Shown here one piece after another: positions 45,561 through 56,393 of a stretch of DNA of 64,000 nt. Source of the stretch: Lycium barbarum (lineage: Eukaryota; Streptophyta; Magnoliopsida; Solanales; Solanaceae); the NCBI RefSeq assembly GCF_019175385.1, contig NC_083346.1, forward strand, positions 83,342,543 through 83,406,542, written 5' to 3'. A model generated the notes under the pieces. The model searched no databases. It saw only the letters and a program-made list of their open reading frames with translations, and was not told the origin of the DNA. Position 1 is the first letter of the stretch. Every line of letters begins with the position of its first letter. Made by a program: the position numbers and the translations under genes.

Positions 45561-48500
45561 ATGTGGTTACAGGTACACTGTCTATATTTTCCCGTGACGT
45601 GTATGCATTGATAGATCCGAGTTCTACTCTTTCCTATATTACTCCGTATGTTGCTGGTTGTATTGGGGTGAAACCTGAGCCAATCAAACCTTTTGAGGTA
45701 TCTACTCCGGTTGGTGATCCCGTTATAGCAAGACATGTGTATAAAAACTGTGTAATTGTGATATGTGATCGCCAAACAAAAGCTTATTTGATTGAATTGG
45801 AAATGTTAGATTTCGATATAATTATGGGTATGGATTGGTTGGCATCATGTTATGCTAACGTTGATTGTCGAATGAAAGTGGTGCGATTTCAATTTTCGGG
45901 AGAGCCCGTGCTTGAACGGAAGGGTAATACAGCATCTCCAAATGGTAGGTTTATTTCCTACCTTAAGGCAAGAAAGATAATAGCTAAGGGCTATATTTAT
46001 CACTTAGTTCGAGTTCATGACACCGAGTCAAGGCCGCCAACTTTCCAATCAGTTCTGGTAGTGAATGAATTCCCAGATGTCCTTCCAGACGAGCTTCCAG
46101 GTCTTCCTCCAGAAAGAGAGATTGACTTCGCCATTGATGTGTTGCCGGACACCAAGCCTATTTCTATTTCCCCTTATCGAATGGCTCCGACAGAATTAAA
46201 AGAGTTAAAGGCGCAGTTGAAATACTTGCTCAAGAAGGGATTTATTAGACCCAGTTCATCACCGTGGGGAGCGCTAGTCTTGTTTGTGAGAAAGAATGAC
46301 AGTTCTCTGTGAATGTGCATAGATTATAGGCAATTGAACAAAGTAACGATAAAGAACAAATATCCTCTTTCGAGGATTGATGATTTATTTGATCAGATAC
46401 AGGGTGCCAAATGGTTTTCAAAATAGACTTGAGATCGGGTTATCATCAAGTGAGGGTTACAGAAGTGGATATTCCCAAAACAGCCTTCAGGATGAGATAT
46501 GGCCACTATGTGTTCCGGGTGATGTCGTTTGGATTAACTAATGCTCCGGCCGTGTTCATGAATTTAATGAACAACGTATTCAGGCCTCTGTTGGATTTGT
46601 CCGTGATAGTATTTATTGATGATATTTTGGTGTATTCTCGCACAGAATCAGAACATGCAGATCATTTGCAAATTGTTCTTGGAATTCTTCGAGCCCGAGA
46701 ATTGTATGCAAAATTTTCAAAGTATGAGTTTTGGATAAATTCTGTGACATTTCTAGGCCATGTTATTTCAGATAATGGCATTCGAGTTGACACTCAGAAA
46801 ATTGAAGCTGTGAAGACTTGGCCAAGGCCTACGACGCCTACAGAAGTTCGTAGTTTCCTGGCTTTGGCGGGTTATTATAGAAGATCCGTAGAGGGATTTT
46901 CATCTATTTCAGCCCCATTGACGAAGCTAACCCAGAAGTTGGCTAAATTTCAATGGAGTGATGCTTGTGAACGCAGCTTCCAGGAGTTGAAAGACAGATT
47001 GTCCTCAGCTCTGATCTTAACACTTCCAGAAGGGTCAGATGGCTATGTGGTGTATTGTGCCGCTTCCGGTGTTGGATTAGGATGAGTCTTAATGCAGCAC
47101 GGTAGAGTTATTGCATATGCTTCGAGGCAGCTACGGAAACATGAAAAGAACTATCCAACTCATGACCTCGAATTGTGGAGACATTACTTGTATGGTGAGC
47201 ATGTTGATATCTATACAGATCATAAGAACCTTCAGTATATTTTCAAACAGAAGGAGTTAAATCTGCGGCAGAGGCGGTGGTTAGAACTATTGAAAGATTA
47301 TGATGTTAGTATTTTATACCACCCCGAAAAGGCGAATGTAGTAGCTGATGCGCTTAGCCGCCGATCAATGGGCAGTTTATGTGAAGTTCCTCCGGAAAAG
47401 AAAGAGATGGTTCATGAGCTCCGTCAACTAGCTAATCTTTGAGTGCGTGTACTTGATTCGGGTAGTGCAGGGATTGGCATTAACGATCCTACAGTTTCAT
47501 CTTTGAATATAGAAGTGAAGGAGCGGCAATATGAATATCCCTAGTTGAGTCATTATAGAGGCGTATCTTATGGAAAAGAGAAGTCTCCATTTGAAGTTTC
47601 AACGGATGGAATTCTTAGATACCGAGGCAGGTTATGTGTGCCGAATGTGGTAGAATTGCGCCGACGAATTCTAGAAGAAACACATTGTTCTCGGTATTCT
47701 ATCCACCCAGGTGCAACCAAGATGTATCATTGCCAACAAGTAAAGATTGAACATCAAAAGTCAGGAGGCTTATTGCAAGCAATGGAAATCCCTACTTGGA
47801 AATGGGAAGTAATCAATATGGATTTTATTGTGGGGTTACCCCGTTCCCGTGGCAAGTATGATTCTATATGGGTGATCGTGGATAGATTGACGAAAGCAGC
47901 CCATTTTCTTCCAGTTAGAACCACGTACTTAGCAGAAGACTATGCGAGGTTGTATCTCAAAGAAATTGTGCGACTCCATGGTATACCATTATCTATTATC
48001 ACAGATAGAGGAGCACAGTTTACAGCCAAGTTCTGGAAGTCCTTTAAAGAAGGTCTAGGCACTTAAGTGAAGCTTAGCACGACATTTCATCCACAGACCG
48101 ATGGACAAGCCGAGCATACTATTCATATCTTGGAAGATATGCTACGAGCATGTGTGCTGGATTTCGGTGGTAGTTGGGACGACCATTTGCCGCTAATCGA
48201 ATTCGTATACAACAATAGCTATCATTCCAGTATCCAAATGGCTCCGTATGAATCCCTATATGGAAGAAAGTGTAGGTCCCCGGTTGGATGGTTTGAAATA
48301 GGAGAAGTACAGCTAGTAGGCCCCGAGTTGATTCAGCAAGCGGTGGAAAAAGTTGAGGTGATTCGAGATCGATTGCTGATAGCCCAACGTCACCAAAGGT
48401 CTTATGCGGACAATCGCTGACGAGACTTAGAGTTCCAGGTTGATGATTGGGTATTTTTGAAAGTGTCTCCAATGAAAGGGGTGATGAGATTTGGCAAGAG

Positions 48501-51500
48501 AGGGAAGTTAACTCCTAGATATATAGGACCCTATAAAATTATCAGCAAGGTGGGTCATGTCGCCAATGAATTGGACTTGCCTTCGGAGCTTGAATCAGTC
48601 CATCCAGTCTTCCACGTTTCGATGCTCCGCAAGTGTATTGGACATACCACAAAGATTGTCCCGATGGATGATGCGGAAGTGACAGAAAAGCTAACCTATG
48701 AAGAAGTGCCTATTGCTGTTCTAGACAGGCAAGTGCGAAGACTCCGAAATAAAGTGGTAGCTTTAGTTAAAGTCTTGTGGCGAAACAATTGTTATATCCA
48801 GTAATTTCGAACACTCGGAAAATTCGAAATAATTTGTGGCTTGGGAGAAATGAGGCTATATTTTGATTCTATCCAATATGCATATGTTACTCAGGAAAAT
48901 ATTGATGTGGAGATATGAGAGGAGGCCAAGGGAAAAATAGGAATTTTGGAAATTAGTTTCGGGAATTACAAAACAAGAATTCTAACCAATTGGGCTCAAA
49001 AATAAAAAGGAAAAATGAGGCTCAATTTGAGAGAGGTGGCCAGCCAACAATGGCCCAAGCCCATGGAATTTTAATTAATTTTCCATGTGATCATTATTAT
49101 ATAAGCTTAGAAGCTTCAATACTTATCAAGAAAACAAAAGAAAAATTGAGAGGAAAAAGAAAGAGGCAATTCAGCCTAGAGAGAGAGAGAAAAGAAAAGG
49201 AAAGAAAAACATTCTTGGAGCTTGATTCTTGGTTCAAAAATCCATCTCTTTTGAAATTTCTACTAAGCTCAAGGTGCTCTTCAAGTTGGTATAATTATTT
49301 TGGCAAGAAAGTAGCTTTGGTGGCAAGTGAAGAACTTGAAGAAAGGTAAGAATCAATTCATTTTCTTATGTTATGAAGTTTGGTTTATGTTGTAATATGT
49401 AGAAATGAATAGAATTTGTGAAAATATGGAAGTTTGCAAAGTGGGTGTGTTTGTTGGAAAGTGGTCGTGTGTGTGTGTTGATGTATTGATGTAATGAGTT
49501 GAATTTTTATGTTGTATTCTAGTTGTAGTTATGGTGAAAATTGTATTAGAAATGAAAGTTGAATGAATTCGACGGAAATTGGAAATATGGAATGTAGCCG
49601 TGTGGTGTTGTGTTGATGGTGGAAAAATGAATTAATTTTGTTTGGTATGTTAATTGTGTTGTTATGGTTTTGTGAAGTAGATGGAAGAATAATGGGTTAA
49701 GCTAACATGAAGAAATTGTTGTTAAGTTGTTGTCGGAAAGTATGTCGTTTTAGTATGATCTTATGAAATTAAGAAAATGAAGTGGTTAAGGTGCAAATGA
49801 TGATTTATGTTGATGAACTTGGAAGATGGAAATGTGTTATGAACATGTATGTTAAAGATTAGGAGAATTGGATAAATTATGGCTTTGATGGAAAGTTTGC
49901 ATGTTTGTATATCTTGTGTATATCTCGTGTATATATTGTAGAAATGTTATGATATGATTCCGAATGGTATTGTAATGACTTTGATTAGAATAAATGAGAG
50001 AATGTTGGTATTGATTTGGGAGTGTGAAGTCGAAATGAGGATTATTGCATTATGTCGTAAAGTAGACTAATTGCGTATATTATGAATTATGATAATTGTT
50101 GATGTTGTTGATGTTGTTGTTGGGTTGTTGTTGGTTGTTTGGAGCCGAGTTGAATCTCGGGGAGGCTATATGTATAGGGGAGGTGCTGCCCAAATTCTTA
50201 TAGACAAGTATCGGTTAAGGTTAGAAATTTTAAGTCTCATGAATAGTAACTGGTAAATGTGACCATTTGCAGTTTTTGGGCGAAACAGGAATCGAGTTTG
50301 GACGAGCGTAGGACGCAACCAAGGTATGTAAAGCCTACCCCTTCATTCTTAGGCATGTTCTAAACGTAATAGGCTAGGCCGCGAGCCTTAGATACGACTC
50401 CGTCCCTCGGAATTCGAGATTGAAATCCGCCCCAATTTCTTCAGTAAGATTGAGTCTATTTCCTTATAACTTGTCTTCAAAGTGAGCTTTAAGTATGCAA
50501 CTCTCCTAAACGGAGTCGGAATACTTCCAAATGATTATGGACGACCTCATAAGGTCTACTATTTGTAATTTACGAACGTCGCCTTGGGTTGGTCTGAGGT
50601 GGGCCCACAAGGCCCGATACTCTCGGTATAATTTTAACTACTTTGTTTTTGTCCGATTTTCTCAGACCACATCTAGATTAACATTCTAATCATGATATGA
50701 CTTTATTTTTCTATAAATCTTACGAAATGATTTTTGACATCTGAAAGTCTTATTCTGGTAATAATCTGTCGTGCCTTCCCAAATGATATATAGGCGCGTA
50801 TTATGAATACTGTTCGGATACTTTGATTCGACCTGCCATTTGGTCTATTTCAGTTCCATTGAGTCTGCATAGTGATTTGTATGTATGTGGTTTCTCATTA
50901 ATCTGTTCGTGGATGCCTCAACGCTTCCTTCACTGCGCCCGGGCCAGGTTCTGTTACTCGTGCACATTCGTCTGCATTATTCACCGAGTCCCTCGTACTT
51001 GCGGGCCGGGACACGTTATCTGTATATGTTTATGTTATGATGATACGGGGTTGGTGGCCAGGATGGCACATGATGATTTTCCACCGAGACCCGCAGTAGA
51101 GGGCCGGGACACGTTATGAATACATGGTACATGATTATGACACACATGAATTCACTTACCGAGTCCCTTATCAGAGAGCCGGGACATGTTATATGCTTAT
51201 ATGATGATTATATGATTTGGCATGCACCACCTATACTTTGGTACTATTTCTCTTTCCTGAGGTCTCGAATAAGGTACTCACCTTTTTGTACTACGGACCC
51301 TCACTATAACTCTGTCTGTTATATTTCTGAACCTCCGGTTCCGAGTGTGACTTTGCTAGTTATACCCTTGCATCTCCGGCTTTGACTTTGGTTTTGACAG
51401 CTATGTTTTTGTACTCCTGTTCTTGATCATGCTCATATTTGTTACATTTCTGCTTTACATACTCGGTACATTTTCCATACTGACCCCCGGTTCTTCGGGG

Positions 51501-52089
51501 GCTGCGTTACATGCCCGCAGGTACAGACGCACCCGGTGATACGCCGCCAGTCTAGGGCACATATTCTGCTATTTTGGAGGCTCCTTTGATCCGGAGCGTG
51601 TACTTTTGGTATATATCTTCTGACATCTGTACATTCGGTACGTTTGGTAAATTCTGGGTACGGCGGGGCCCTGTCCCGTCATATGATTCTGTATGTCTGT
51701 TAGAGGCCTGTAGATATGTATGTGGGTTACGGGTTGCTACGATTCGGGTAGGTACGTACGCTTTTGTGACTCTGTCCGCTATGTTAGCCTCAACGGCTTA
51801 TGTGTAAGCGTCAGTATGTTTATGTATGTGTATATTTTCGCGCGCGCCGTATTTGTATTGGTTTGAATCTGTGAGCACCTATCATAAATTCTCTGTCTGG
51901 TTCGCCAACTCTGTTAGGTAGGTACGTATGGGTACCCAGTTAGGGTACCAGTCGCGGCCCACGGGGTTGGGTCGTGTCAACAATAACCGGGAAGAAATGA
52001 CTTGGGAGGCGGAAAAGAAGATAAAATCCACGTACCCGCATTTATTTCAACCCCCAGGAGAGATTCAAGATGAAACACCAATGATATAA
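45561..52089 (+). pseudogene. pol: Pol region of element B, split by a solo LTR
   Basis: The order is protease, reverse transcriptase, RNase H, integrase, chromodomain, as in Ty3/gypsy chromoviruses. The protease motif is DPSS (45614) against DPGS in A. The polymerase has FIDD at 46612-46623. Damage includes a TGA at 46310, a one-base loss near 46425, stops at 47083, 47440, 48064 and 48418, an in-frame loss of 27 bases near 47172 in RNase H, and a loss of 72 bases near 47731 that removes part of the integrase HHCC finger. The chromodomain (48690-48789 plus 51985-52050) is interrupted by the LTR at 48790-51979. It ends at TAA 52087. Confidence 0.92.
48790..51979 (+). mobile_element. Solo LTR, family II, inside the chromodomain of B
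   Basis: It starts TGTTATATCC and ends GGGTCGTGTCA (3190 bp). The duplication ACAAT occupies 48785-48789 and 51980-51984. Removing one copy and the LTR restores the B frame across the junction. LTR landmarks are GGCTCAATTTGAG near 49019, GGGGAGGTGCTGCCC at about 50179, GGTGGGCCCAC near 50599, GCCGGGACACGTTAT repeats (51006-51190) and ACTGACCCCCGG near 51480. The ORF at 48990-49349 is not conserved elsewhere. Confidence 0.95.
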
Positions 52090-52280
52090 GGTATATATGC
52101 TTACTTTTCATGCTTTTGATCGTGTGTGACCATAGATATGTTGATATTGTGATGTAGCCCTGTGTGGGAAAGATATTATGGGTTGTTGTGACAGGATGGT
52201 AGTGCCATATTACAGGGGAAACTCTGGCAAATTTTTTCTAGAATCCCCGATGACTTAACATTCGAGGACGAATGTTCCAA

Positions 52281-52299
52281 AAGGGGGGGGGGGGGGGAA
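52281..52299 (+). other. Polypurine tract of element B
   Basis: AA followed by a run of 15 to 16 G and GAA, immediately before the 3' LTR. The sister tracts have six G, so this one has expanded. It is preceded by ATTCGAGGACGAATGTTC. Confidence 0.85.
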
Positions 52300-52509
52300 T
52301 GTTACACCTCGAAAATTTTCCCGTGAACGTACAATGAATAGACTAATGAAGAATACGAGTATACGATGCTTTAATTAGAAGGGAATGACGTTTGACGACC
52401 CTAAGTAAGATTTCAAAGGAAATGGGAATAAGAGATAGGTTATGCTCCACAATGACTAATTATAGGTTCTGAAGACGTGAAAGTTGCATATTTGCACTTT
52501 GGTCCAGTC
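52300..52509 (+). mobile_element. 3' LTR of element B, first 210 bases
   Basis: It starts TGTTACACCTCG and matches 34919-35079 closely. Element A inserted at 52510; CAGTC (52505-52509) is the presumed duplication. The rest of this LTR lies beyond the window. Confidence 0.9.
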
Positions 52510-52689
52510 TGTTACACCTCGAAAAATTTCCCGTTGGTACGCAAGTAAACGAACTAATGATGTGTGCGAGGAGTGCGAGTGTATAATGTTTCATGGGAAA
52601 TGTATGTAAAGGGATGTGGATGATTAGAATGAAAAGTCGAGAAATGAGAAAAATTGAAAGTTGGAAAAACTGCCCAGTGGTTGTATAGT

Positions 52690-52932
52690 GCAGAATACGG
52701 ACCGTAAAGTGCAATACGGTCCGTAAACTGTCATGTCCAACTTCAACTCTCTACCAGCTAAGGAAAAGGTATAATACGACCTGGTGGACAGACCGTAAAG
52801 TGACTTACGGCCCGTAAACCATGGTCGTAAATCACCATGCATCCAGGCCAAAGTTTCTGGTTCTGCTTAAGCTTAAAAACGACCACGAGGGACGGTCCGT
52901 AAACTGAAATACGGACCGTAAACCTCCATGGA
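52690..52932. promoter_or_regulatory. ACGGACCGTAAA motif cluster in U3 of A
   Basis: Six or seven copies of [T/G]ACGG[A/T/C]CCGTAAA in three pairs (52695/52713, 52792/52808, 52890/52910) plus GGTCGTAAA variants, all upstream of the AT-rich core region near 52970. Each copy is close to its own reverse complement. The position in U3 suggests promoter control, which is an inference. Confidence 0.55.
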
Positions 52933-54809
52933 TGACCACTGTTCACCCAGCACAGATTTTCCAATTCATTAAATATGAGGACCAAGACTTATTTTTTTTC
53001 ATTACAACATTACACCACTTCTCTCTAGAACTTCTCTCTACATTTATTATATGAGTTTTCAAGGATTATAAGTCATCCATAACATTAAGACAAGTGAATC
53101 AAGGATAAGGGAATCATCAAGGATCATCCAAGTCAAGAAATCCAAATGGAGAAAAACTAGGGTTTAGCTTAAAGAAGAGTATTATCAACCAAAGTTTGTT
53201 CCTACAACTTCTAAGGTAAGATTCATGATTTTTACAAGATGTTTAAGGTATTGGAGAATTAAAATACATGGATTGAAGAAAATATGGTCAACTAGGTCAT
53301 GAATGATGAATAGTGACATTTTGAGAAATAGTTTGAATTGAGATATGAATGTTGTTGTGTTGTGATATGAATGTGTTATAAATGGTATTGAGATCATGAA
53401 CTAAAAACTTTAGACGAATGGACGAAGATGGGTGTTATGACCATGAATGTGGGTGAATTAGAGGCAAATTGAGGAATCTAGATAATGTGTATAATGTGAA
53501 TGACTAATGGCCATTGTTATGATATTAATGAAGGTATAAACGCTAGCATTGGAAGGGAACGTGCAAGTGTAGAATAGTTCGACGGAAAGGTATGTAAGGC
53601 TAACCCTTCTTTCATAAGGCATGGTTCTTGGCCAAATTTCTAAATTCCTCTATTTGAGTATGTTGTCTTCACATGGTTGACATTCCGAGCTCCTAAGCTC
53701 ACGACCCTTGATATGTACTATGCTTATACTACGTTCCTCGTATGACGAGTAATTCTATAATGTAAATGTAACCATAATGATGAGGATAGTAATGATGATG
53801 AGAGTAAAATGAAACTAGAGATGCTTACGAGCTACGATATACGTGTATGTGTGCCTATGAAGGGCTATGATAAGACCCCGAGCTTATGATGCCGGGTAAG
53901 ACTATATGTATATAACCATGCATAAAGTATGTATATGATTACGTAACGCGCGCGCACTTCTGCAGAAGGTACGGATAACCCCGAAGCCTTGGTAGGGCTA
54001 GGTATGTATGATCTTGAGCCTTGGTTGGCTAAGCATGTATGAAACATCGATCCTATGAGGTCGGGTATGCTATGTAAATGCTATGTATGTATATAAGTGT
54101 ATGGATATGTATATAATATGAATATGAATGTGAAAATACAATGTATATGAATGCGAATAGGGCCATGTATACGAATATGAGCACAAGTATGGTACGAGTA
54201 TTGTTATGGAATACGAACGACGATGTATGCAAGTAAGCGATATGATGATGATGATATTACTGTCTCCCCTCCTATGCTATCGTCATATGATATCTATTAT
54301 GCTTCTATATTGATGTTGATCATGCTTTACATACTCAATACATTCTTCGTACTGACGTCCTTTTGTTTGTGGACGCTGCGTCATGCCCGCAGGTGCACAT
54401 GGAGACAGACTTGATCCTTAGCTGCCTATTCGGAGATATCCTAGAGAGCTCCATTTCCTTCGGAGCCATATGTTTTGGGTACTCATTCTTTTGTGTATAT
54501 AATTATGGGCATAGCGGGGTCCTGTCCTGCTAATGTGATATGTTATACTCTTAGAGGCTCATAGACATGTGTGTGTGTGGGTAGATGTGTTTGGCCTTGT
54601 CGGCCTATGTTTTGTATATCACTTTGTCGGCCACGTTGGCCCATGTACATTGATGTGGCATAAATGCCTATGATGATATAAATGTGCGGTTGTCCATATG
54701 GGACTAGTTGACGAATGAATGGAAATGCATGTATAATTATGTGGATCACCTAGATGTAAGTATAAGAGTAAGCTAAGAGGGTGCTCAGGTGGGTTAGCAC
54801 CGGGTGCTC

Positions 54810-54835
54810 GTCGCGGCCCCGAGTCGGGTCGTGAC
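54810..54835 (+). other. Hairpin at the U5 end next to the PBS
   Basis: GTCGCGGCCC and GGGTCGTGAC pair over ten positions (two of them G-U in RNA) with a six-base loop. Every LTR end in the window keeps such a stem; see the findings. Confidence 0.6.
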
Positions 54836-54840
54836 AAAAG

Positions 54841-54852
54841 TGGTAACAGAGC
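54841..54852 (+). other. Primer-binding site, first internal copy of A
   Basis: TGGTAACAGAGC, one mismatch from the initiator tRNA-Met complement. The second copy at 62399-62410 reads TGGTATCAGAGA. Confidence 0.88.
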
Positions 54853-55046
54853 AGTTCAGTCCTAGGATGTGTCTACGAGCCGTGTCTAGTAGAGTCTTGG
54901 TTATGGGTGTGTTGCGCGCCACACTTATAAACGAGAAGCTGCGGACATCTTAGGAATATATGACCTTCTTTCTTAATAAGAATCGAGCGATAGAGCTATG
55001 ATGTAAGAAATTCTTGTTCCTAAGTTGTGTGTTGTGTATTTCAGAG

Positions 55047-56393
55047 ATGCCTAAAAAGAAAAAGGCTACAGCAGCCCAAAAGGGAGAGACGGTGGCAGAA
55101 AAGCGGGCTGAAAGAGCACCGCCACCGGTAGTAGAGGAAGATGAGTCCCAGAGTGCGGCTCAATCTTAGTCCTCCCAGACAGTGCCTATTACTGAGGAGC
55201 ACGTGGGAGCCTCAGCCCCAGCTCCAGCTCCTCCACCAAATGCTTTGGGCCAAGACGTGAGAGAGGCCATTAATTTGTTGACTCAGTTGGTTGCGACCCA
55301 GACTCAGAGGCCAAGCGCAGGGCAAGGTGATAGGACTGTTAGTGCAAGGGCCCATGACTTCATTGCTTTGAAACCCCTGGAATTCTTCGGGTTGAAACTC
55401 GGAGAGGATCCCCAGGACTTTATTGATGGTATGCTAAGGACGCTCCGGTTGATACATGCTTCAGACACCGAATCGGTGGAGCTAGCGTCCTATAGATTGA
55501 GGGATGTCTCAATCCAGTGGTATACGGTTTGGATGGATTCGCGTGGAGCCAATGCACCTCCACCGGTATGGCAAGAGTTTGTTGATGCTTTTCTCCGTCA
55601 TTATATGCCTTCGGAAGTTCGGCGAGCTAGGGCCGATAAATTCTTGAATTTGAGGCAAGGTAGCATGAGTGCTACAGAGTATAGTCTCCGCTTCAATTCC
55701 TTGGCTAGGTATGCTTCGGCCATGGTAGCGGATATGGGCGATCGGGTGCACCGGTTTGTGAAAGGCCTAGCGCCCCACTTGATGGATAAATGCTTGAGTG
55801 CGTCCCTTCAGGATGGCATGGATATTGCATGCATTCAGGCACATGCTCAGGAATTAGAGGAACACCTACAGCAGCGGAGAAATGAACGTGAGCAGGATAG
55901 GGGCCATAACAAGAGGGCCAGACCTTCGGGTTCGAGGAGCGAGTCCAGGGGCGGACACAGACAGCAGTTTCCCAGCCATTCAGGCTATTCTATGACCAGT
56001 ACACCTCCATAGTTCACGGGGCAGAGATTTGACAGATCTACTCGTTCCGAGCCAAGTCAGGGTTATTCGGGGTCTCAGTTTAGAGGTGATTCAGGCCAGC
56101 CAAGGCCACCCATACCACGATGTTCTCAGTGTGGAAAGTTGCATTGGGGTCAGTGCCGATCAGGTTCAGATGTTTGCTATTCATGTGGTCGGCCAGGCCA
56201 TATTATGCGTGATTGCCTCTCAGTACATGGTAGAGGTAGGACCCAGCCATCAGGGTCGGTAGCCGGATCTTCGGCATCTGTACTCCCTACGGGGCCAGGT
56301 TCACATGCGCCAGTCGGCCATGGTAGAGGTAGAGGCAGAGCTCCCAGTACTAGCGGTCCTCAGCACCATATTTATGCTTTGGCTGGACGCTAA
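55047..56393 (+). pseudogene. gag: Gag of element A, first copy
   Basis: The ATG at 55047 follows the 211-base leader. The product has a Lys-rich start, a Pro/Ala linker, a capsid-like region (DFIDGMLRTLRLIHASD, then VELASYRLRDV, then RADKFLNLRQGSMSATEYS), an Arg/Ser-rich RNA-binding stretch and a CCHC knuckle CYSCGRPGHIMRDC (56175-56216). In-frame stops are TAG 55167, TAG 56010 and TAA 56391, each a Gln codon (CAG or CAA) in the second copy. Gag and Pol share one frame with no shift, as in Tekay elements. Confidence 0.93.

Larger units (their letters stand above)
52510..54836 (+). repeat. First LTR of element A
   Basis: It is 2327 bp, starts TGTTACACCTCG and ends GGGTCGTGACA. It differs from the second LTR by scattered substitutions, a few per 300 bases by eye, and short indels near 52725/60268. 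Confidence 0.95.

Noticed and set aside
48990..49349. 119-codon Lys/Glu-rich ORF
   Set aside because: It lies inside the solo LTR 48790-51979, overlapping its promoter-proximal region, and is not kept in relatives.
53941..53960. GCGCGCGC stretch in the LTR of A as a CpG-island promoter
   Set aside because: It is only ten bases long and isolated in AT-rich LTR sequence, and it is repeated in the sister LTR as part of the LTR itself.
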